9,584 bases of DNA from Candidatus Kuenenia stuttgartensis (lineage in GTDB: Bacteria; Planctomycetota; Planctomycetia; Pirellulales; UBA1268), in the NCBI GenBank assembly GCA_945876515.1, contig CAMCPF010000081.1:1-9584 (forward strand). Direction: 5' to 3'. Under the pieces are notes generated by a model. It was given only the letters and a program-made list of their open reading frames with translations, did no database searches and was not told the DNA's origin. Position 1 is the stretch's first letter. Each line of letters starts with the position of its first letter. Position numbers and translations under genes: made by a program. This document shows, piece by piece, positions 6,642 to 9,584 of the stretch.

Positions 6642-8047
6642 GCCGGATCCTTGTTGTCGATGACGAGCCGGCCATCGGCTGGAGCCTGAAGGAGCTCCTC
6701 TCCGACGAGGGCCACGAGGTGGCCGTCGCGGCCGACATTCCGCGGGCGGTCGCGGCGGCCGAAGCGGCGGCCCCCGACGCGATCCTGCTCGACGTGCGGC
6801 TCGGCGACCAGGACGGCATCCGCTCGCTGCCGGCGATTCGCGCGGCCGCCGGCGCCGTGCCGGTGGTGGTGATGACGGCCTTCGGCGACCTCGACACCGC
6901 CGTCCGGGCCGTGCACGCGGGGGCCTTCGACTACCTCGTCAAGCCCTTCGATCTCGAGCGAGTCTCGGACGTGGTGGCCCGGGCGCTCGCCGACCGCGAC
7001 CTCGAGGCCGGCCCACCGGTCGAGCCGCCGCCGGCGACCGAACTCGTCGGCTCGTCGCCGCCGATGCAGGAGGTGTACAAGCAGGTGGCGCTGGTGGCGG
7101 CGAGCGACCTGCCGGTGCTCGTGACCGGTCCGACCGGCAGCGGCAAGGAGGTGGTAGCCCGGGCGATCCACGCTCACTCGGCTCGTCACGATAAGCCGCT
7201 GGTGACCACGAACCTCGCGGCCCTCGCCCCAGGCGTGATCGAGAGTGAGCTCTTTGGCCATGCAGCGGGCTCGTTCACGGGCGCCGTGGCCGCCAGGCCC
7301 GGGCTCTTCGAGCTGGCCGATGGCGGCACGATCTTCCTCGACGAGATCGGCGAGGCGCCCCCCGACGTGCAGGTGAAGCTGCTGCGGGTGCTCGAGACGG
7401 GCGAGGTCGCCCGCGTGGGCGAGGCGACCGCCCGGCCGGTGAGCGTCCGCGTGATCGCCGCGACCAACCGTGACCTGGGCGGGATGCTCGCCGCGGGAAC
7501 GTTCCGGCCGGATCTCTTTCATCGGCTCAACGTGTTCCCGATCACGATGCCTTCGCTCGCCGACCGGCCAGCCGACATCGAGGCCTTGGCCCGCCACTTT
7601 CTCGCCCGCCAAGCCGCGGGCCGGCCGCTGCCGCCGGTGTCACCCGAGTTCCTCGCCGCCCTCCGCGGCCGAGACTGGCCGGGCAACGTCCGCGAGCTCA
7701 AGCATGCGATCGAGTATGCGGCCGTCGTGGCCCGCGGCGGCACGCTGCGGCCGGAGCATCTGCCCAAGCAGGAGCCGACCACCACCGGAGCGGCGCGGTC
7801 GGACCTGACAGCGGCCGCCGCGCGGGTGAGCGCCACCGTCAAGGAGTGGTCGGCGGCGGCCCGCCGCGAGCTCGCCGGGCTCCCCGAACCCGACCTCCAT
7901 CACCGGGCCGTGCAACTCATCGAGGGCACGCTCCTGCGGGAGGCGCTCGCCCACACCGGCGGCAACCGCACGGCCGCCGCCAAGCTCCTCGGGCTCGACC
8001 GAGCTACCCTCCGCACCAAGCTTCGGGCCCTGGGCATCGACGACTGA
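6638..8047 (+). CDS. NtrC-family sigma54-dependent response regulator
   Basis: 469 residues, starting at the GTG at 6638, which overlaps the kinase stop (GTGA). The start puts SRILVVDDEP at the N-terminus as expected for a receiver; AGGA upstream can serve as ribosome site. Receiver 1-118: D8/D9, phospho-acceptor D52 in ILLDVRLG, T80, K102 in YLVKPF. AAA+ domain about 135-377: Walker A GPTGSGKE (164-171), sigma54-contact loop GSFTGA (211-216) instead of the usual GAFTGA, Walker B TIFLDE (231-236), sensor I VIAATNRDL, arginine fingers in FRPDLFHRLNVF (289-300), sensor II WPGNVREL (347-354). After a linker rich in Ala and Thr, a Fis-type helix-turn-helix ends the protein (about 428-466, GGNRTAAAKLLGLDRATLRT). 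The protein should bind enhancer-like sites and remodel sigma54 polymerase after phosphorylation by its partner kinase. A sigma54-like site at 8536-8551 is a possible target. Confidence 0.95.
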   Translation: MSRILVVDDEPAIGWSLKELLSDEGHEVAVAADIPRAVAAAEAAAPDAILLDVRLGDQDGIRSLPAIRAAAGAVPVVVMTAFGDLDTAVRAVHAGAFDYLVKPFDLERVSDVVARALADRDLEAGPPVEPPPATELVGSSPPMQEVYKQVALVAASDLPVLVTGPTGSGKEVVARAIHAHSARHDKPLVTTNLAALAPGVIESELFGHAAGSFTGAVAARPGLFELADGGTIFLDEIGEAPPDVQVKLLRVLETGEVARVGEATARPVSVRVIAATNRDLGGMLAAGTFRPDLFHRLNVFPITMPSLADRPADIEALARHFLARQAAGRPLPPVSPEFLAALRGRDWPGNVRELKHAIEYAAVVARGGTLRPEHLPKQEPTTTGAARSDLTAAAARVSATVKEWSAAARRELAGLPEPDLHHRAVQLIEGTLLREALAHTGGNRTAAAKLLGLDRATLRTKLRALGIDD

Positions 8048-8086
8048 CGACACGGCTGCGATGCCATCCCTGGCCATCGCCGCCTT

Positions 8087-8104
8087 GCCGGGCCTCCGCC
8101 CGGC
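8087..8104 (+). terminator. GC-rich hairpin after the uxaC/kinase/regulator operon
   Basis: GCCGGGC and GCCCGGC form a perfect 7-bp stem around CTCC, 40 bases after the regulator stop. An overlapping alternative pairs CGGCCGC (8104-8110) with GCGGCCG (8119-8125). The 11-mer CCCGGCGGCCG occurs twice (8099-8109, 8115-8125). There is no U-tract, so this may be a weak terminator or a transcript-stabilising end. Confidence 0.45.
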
Positions 8105-8130
8105 GGCCGCACCTCCCGGCGGCCGTGCTT

Positions 8131-8201
8131 GTGCGCGATTGTGGTGCGCGACGTTCGTTTAGACGAATCGAAGGAATCCCTACTCAACCGTTGGACTACT
8201 C
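8131..8201. repeat. Cluster of short repeats and small dyads between terminator and structured element
   Basis: Three items are clear. GTGCGCGA is repeated at 8131-8138 and 8144-8151. TTCGT and ACGAA form a dyad around TTAG (8154-8167). CTACTC is repeated at 8180-8185 and 8196-8201, flanking a small CAAC/GTTG dyad. They could be protein-binding sites; nothing in them identifies the factor. No gene or clear promoter is visible in this stretch. Confidence 0.35.
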
Positions 8202-8409
8202 GGGGTTGCCCGTGCCCTCGAGCGAGCTGTGGAAGCGAGCGCAGGCAGGATGCCGAAGCGAGCGGACACGCAGTGAACGGAGGCCGGTCCCCTGGGAGCC
8301 GGGCTTTGTCCGGCGACCGCAAGCCGGAGCCGACGCCGGGACGGCGGCGACGGCGCGACAGCGGAGGGCCGGAGTGAACGTGTAGCGAGAGGGTATGGGC
8401 AACCCCGAG
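8199..8409 (+). ncRNA. Candidate structured RNA or small repeat element closed by 21-base arms
   Basis: The arms 8199-8219 and 8389-8409 share the core CTCGGGGTTGCCC / GGGCAACCCCGAG and continue to CCCTC / GAGGG. The two non-Watson-Crick positions (8212 with 8396, 8214 with 8394) are G-U in plus-strand RNA, so that strand forms an unbroken 21-bp helix; minus-strand RNA would have C-A mismatches. Inside are GCCGGGC/GUCCGGC around UUU (8298-8314, one G-U), CGCCG/CGGCG around GGA (8334-8346), GGCA/UGCC around GGA (8244-8254), and a possible inner helix ACACG/CGUGU (8266-8270 with 8379-8383). The 10-mer GAAGCGAGCG occurs at 8232-8241 and 8255-8264, and AGTGAACG at 8272-8279 and 8373-8380. No family is recognised. 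No matching target duplication is visible at the ends, which argues against a fresh transposon but not against an old one. Confidence 0.5.
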
Positions 8410-8419
8410 CCCCGCGCGC

Positions 8420-8441
8420 CTGGTGGCGAAAACTTCACCAG
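8420..8441. repeat. 6-bp inverted repeat, CTGGTG / CACCAG
   Basis: The arms are perfect with a 10-base loop, just after the 8199-8409 element. A second small hairpin, CCGCT/AGCGG around CGA, lies at 8460-8472. Between 8410 and 8516 I see no gene. Confidence 0.3.
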
Positions 8442-8516
8442 CGGTCGCGGGAAGATTCGCCGCTCGAAGCGGGACCGTGAGGGGTTAGGCTCGGCTGGCC
8501 CGCGGGAAACCGTTCG

Positions 8517-8536
8517 GCGACGCGCCATCGCGTCGC
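8517..8536. promoter_or_regulatory. 20-base perfect dyad abutting the sigma54-like site (candidate operator)
   Basis: GCGACGCG and CGCGTCGC flank CCAT, an 8-bp perfect inverted repeat. Its last base is the one just before the GG of the sigma54-like -24 element. That contact is too close for a typical NtrC enhancer (usually about 100 bases upstream). A repressor or accessory-factor site, or an RNA hairpin from an upstream start, are alternatives. Confidence 0.45.
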
Positions 8537-8551
8537 GGCACGGCATGTGCA
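8536..8551 (+). promoter_or_regulatory. Possible sigma54 (-24/-12) promoter for the second DUF1559 gene
   Basis: CGGCACGGCATGTGCA resembles the sigma54 consensus TGGCACG-N4-TTGCA. The invariant GG (8537-8538) and GC (8549-8550) have the required spacing, GGCACG is exact, and two T positions differ. A start near 8562 would leave a short leader before the ATG at 8575. An NtrC-type activator is encoded just upstream, which makes the site more credible. GC-rich DNA can match by chance. Confidence 0.4.
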
Positions 8552-8574
8552 GAAACGTGTTGTATCCCGCCCGC

Positions 8575-9584
8575 ATGGATTTTTTTGGAGCCGCCCCGGT
8601 GCCCGCCCCCGCCGACCAGTCACCGCCGCCCGAGGACGAGGCCTTCGTGCTCGGCATGCTCATGCCCGACGACGATGGCGACACGCTCAGCGACACCGAG
8701 ATCGACGCCGAGATCTCGCTCGGCCCGCTCGACCGCGGCCTGCTCGCCCTGCATGCCCGGATGAGCGGCTGGCTGGTCGGGTCCGGAAATCGTCGTGGGT
8801 TCACCTTGGTCGAACTCTTGGTGGTGATCGCGATCATCGCCGTCCTGATCGGCCTGCTGCTGCCGGCGGTGCAGTCGGCCCGCGAGGCGGCCCGGCGGCT
8901 GAGCTGCTCGAGCAACCTGCGACAACTGGCCCTGGCCACGCTCGTCTACGAAAGCACCAACCGGCGATTGCCGCCGAGCATGCTTCACGCACCGGGAACC
9001 GTGTTCGCTAACAACAACGGCTCCTGGGGCGTCCACGGCCGGATCCTCCCCTATATCGAGGAGGCGGCCGCCGCCGTGAAGGTGAATCTCGAGGTGGCCT
9101 GGGACAACCCCCCGAACAGCACCAGCGGCGTGCCGACCACAAGGATCTCGGTCTTCGTCTGTCCCAGTGAAGCCAATGCTGTGATGCGCACCAAGAACGG
9201 GGCGCCGTTCGTGTTTCCCCACAACTACGGCTTCAACTTCGGCACCTGGTTCGTATACGACCCGGCGACCGGCAGCGGCGGCGACGGCGCGTTCTTCCCG
9301 AACTCCCGCCTCAAGATGGGCCAGGTCAGCGACGGGGCGAGCAAGACGCTCTGTGCAGCGGAAGTGAAAGCCTTCACGCCATACGTCCGCAACACGGCCG
9401 ATCCCGGCGGGCAGTTTCCGCCGAATGCGCCGCCGACTGATCCGGCGGGGATCGCGTCGCTGGCTTCCGGCGGCGACGCCAAGATCGGCTCCGACACGAA
9501 CTCCAACACCGGCCATACCGAATGGCCCGACGGCCGCGTCCACCACAGCGGCTTCACCGCCACCTTCCCCCCGAACACGAAGGT
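8575..9584 (+). CDS. DUF1559 protein with prepilin-type leader (partial, runs off the right edge)
   Basis: 336 codons are open to the window end with no stop. A prepilin-type motif, GFTLVELLVVIAIIAVLIGL, stands at residues 75-94 (cleavage G75/F76, E80 as the +5 glutamate). The standard DUF1559 continuation follows: LLPAVQSAREAARRLSCSSN, SWGVHGRILPYIEEA, SVFVCPSEA and SDGASKTLCAAEV. The end would carry the usual H-x-G region; HHSGFTATF is already seen. Before the motif is an acidic, proline-containing stretch of 74 residues (PPPEDEAF, PDDDGDTLSDTEIDAE) whose codon use is as GC3-rich as the rest, so it is probably translated. Starts at 8545, 8575 and 8761 are all in frame and none has a good ribosome site. 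I chose 8575 because 8545 falls inside the sigma54-like site, while 8761 would leave the coding-like upstream stretch unused. It is not in the same transcription unit as the minus-strand DUF1559 gene. Confidence 0.85.
   Translation, partial: MDFFGAAPVPAPADQSPPPEDEAFVLGMLMPDDDGDTLSDTEIDAEISLGPLDRGLLALHARMSGWLVGSGNRRGFTLVELLVVIAIIAVLIGLLLPAVQSAREAARRLSCSSNLRQLALATLVYESTNRRLPPSMLHAPGTVFANNNGSWGVHGRILPYIEEAAAAVKVNLEVAWDNPPNSTSGVPTTRISVFVCPSEANAVMRTKNGAPFVFPHNYGFNFGTWFVYDPATGSGGDGAFFPNSRLKMGQVSDGASKTLCAAEVKAFTPYVRNTADPGGQFPPNAPPTDPAGIASLASGGDAKIGSDTNSNTGHTEWPDGRVHHSGFTATFPPNTK

Noticed and set aside
8129..8377. Possible small plus-strand gene of 82 codons in the 8048-8574 gap
   Set aside because: It has Arg/Ser/Pro-rich low-complexity translation and no ribosome site, and it lies across the repeats and hairpins of the structured element.
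8199..8409. The inverted-repeat element as a freshly inserted MITE
   Set aside because: The bases outside the two arms (ACTA on the left, CCCC on the right) show no target duplication, and the strand-specific G-U pairs favour RNA. An old degenerate element is not excluded.
8182..8490. Integron attC-like core motifs (ACTCAAC and GTTGGAC at 8182-8196; GTTAGGC at 8484-8490)
   Set aside because: The first two are one base apart with no stem between them, and the third is about 300 bases away, longer than usual attC sites. There is no integrase or cassette layout.
8196..8939. Long minus-strand open frame opposite the second DUF1559 gene
   Set aside because: Its translation is Arg/Ser-rich without any motif. 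It is the antisense shadow of a clear coding region and the structured gap.

Overview
The window looks like a GC-rich planctomycete chromosome. The evidence is two proteins with a prepilin-type leader followed by a DUF1559 (SBP_bac_10-like) domain, an ECF-like sigma factor paired with a Ser/Thr protein kinase, and an insertion-sequence start peptide of a type I associate with planctomycetes. Family names come from motif recognition by reading, not from a database search.

Left part (1-3673, minus strand). Reading right to left, the genes are: a small secreted repeat protein (3673-3200); a fusion of a GYF_2-like domain, a prepilin leader and DUF1559 (3001-1766); a single-pass membrane protein with a carboxypeptidase-regulatory-like (beta-sandwich) domain (1756-1235); an ECF-like sigma factor (1217-549); and the N-terminal lobe of a Ser/Thr kinase (538-131). 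The last four are 9-17 bases apart and look like one operon. The kinase stops right after its hinge. The DNA that follows (130 to 1) resembles the end of an insertion sequence with the first 15 codons of a transposase, so the kinase appears to have been knocked out by transposition.

Middle part (3809-8047, plus strand). This is a tight operon: uronate isomerase (uxaC), then a two-transmembrane sensor histidine kinase 10 bases later, then an NtrC-type sigma54-dependent response regulator overlapping the kinase stop by 4 bases. It is visibly more GC-rich than the left operon.

Right part (8048-9584). A 527-base gap without a convincing gene follows the regulator. It begins with strong GC hairpins (possible terminator). 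It then holds a 211-base stretch closed by two 21-base arms that pair fully as plus-strand RNA (two G-U wobbles), which is a candidate structured RNA or small repeat element. It ends with a 20-base perfect dyad touching a sequence that resembles a sigma54 -24/-12 promoter. That site lies just before a second DUF1559 protein (8575 to beyond the window edge). The arrangement suggests, but does not prove, that the NtrC-type regulator controls this second DUF1559 gene.

Most noteworthy are the 8199-8409 structured element, the dyad plus sigma54-like site before the second DUF1559 gene, the GYF_2/prepilin/DUF1559 fusion in a sigma/kinase operon, and the loss of that operon's kinase.
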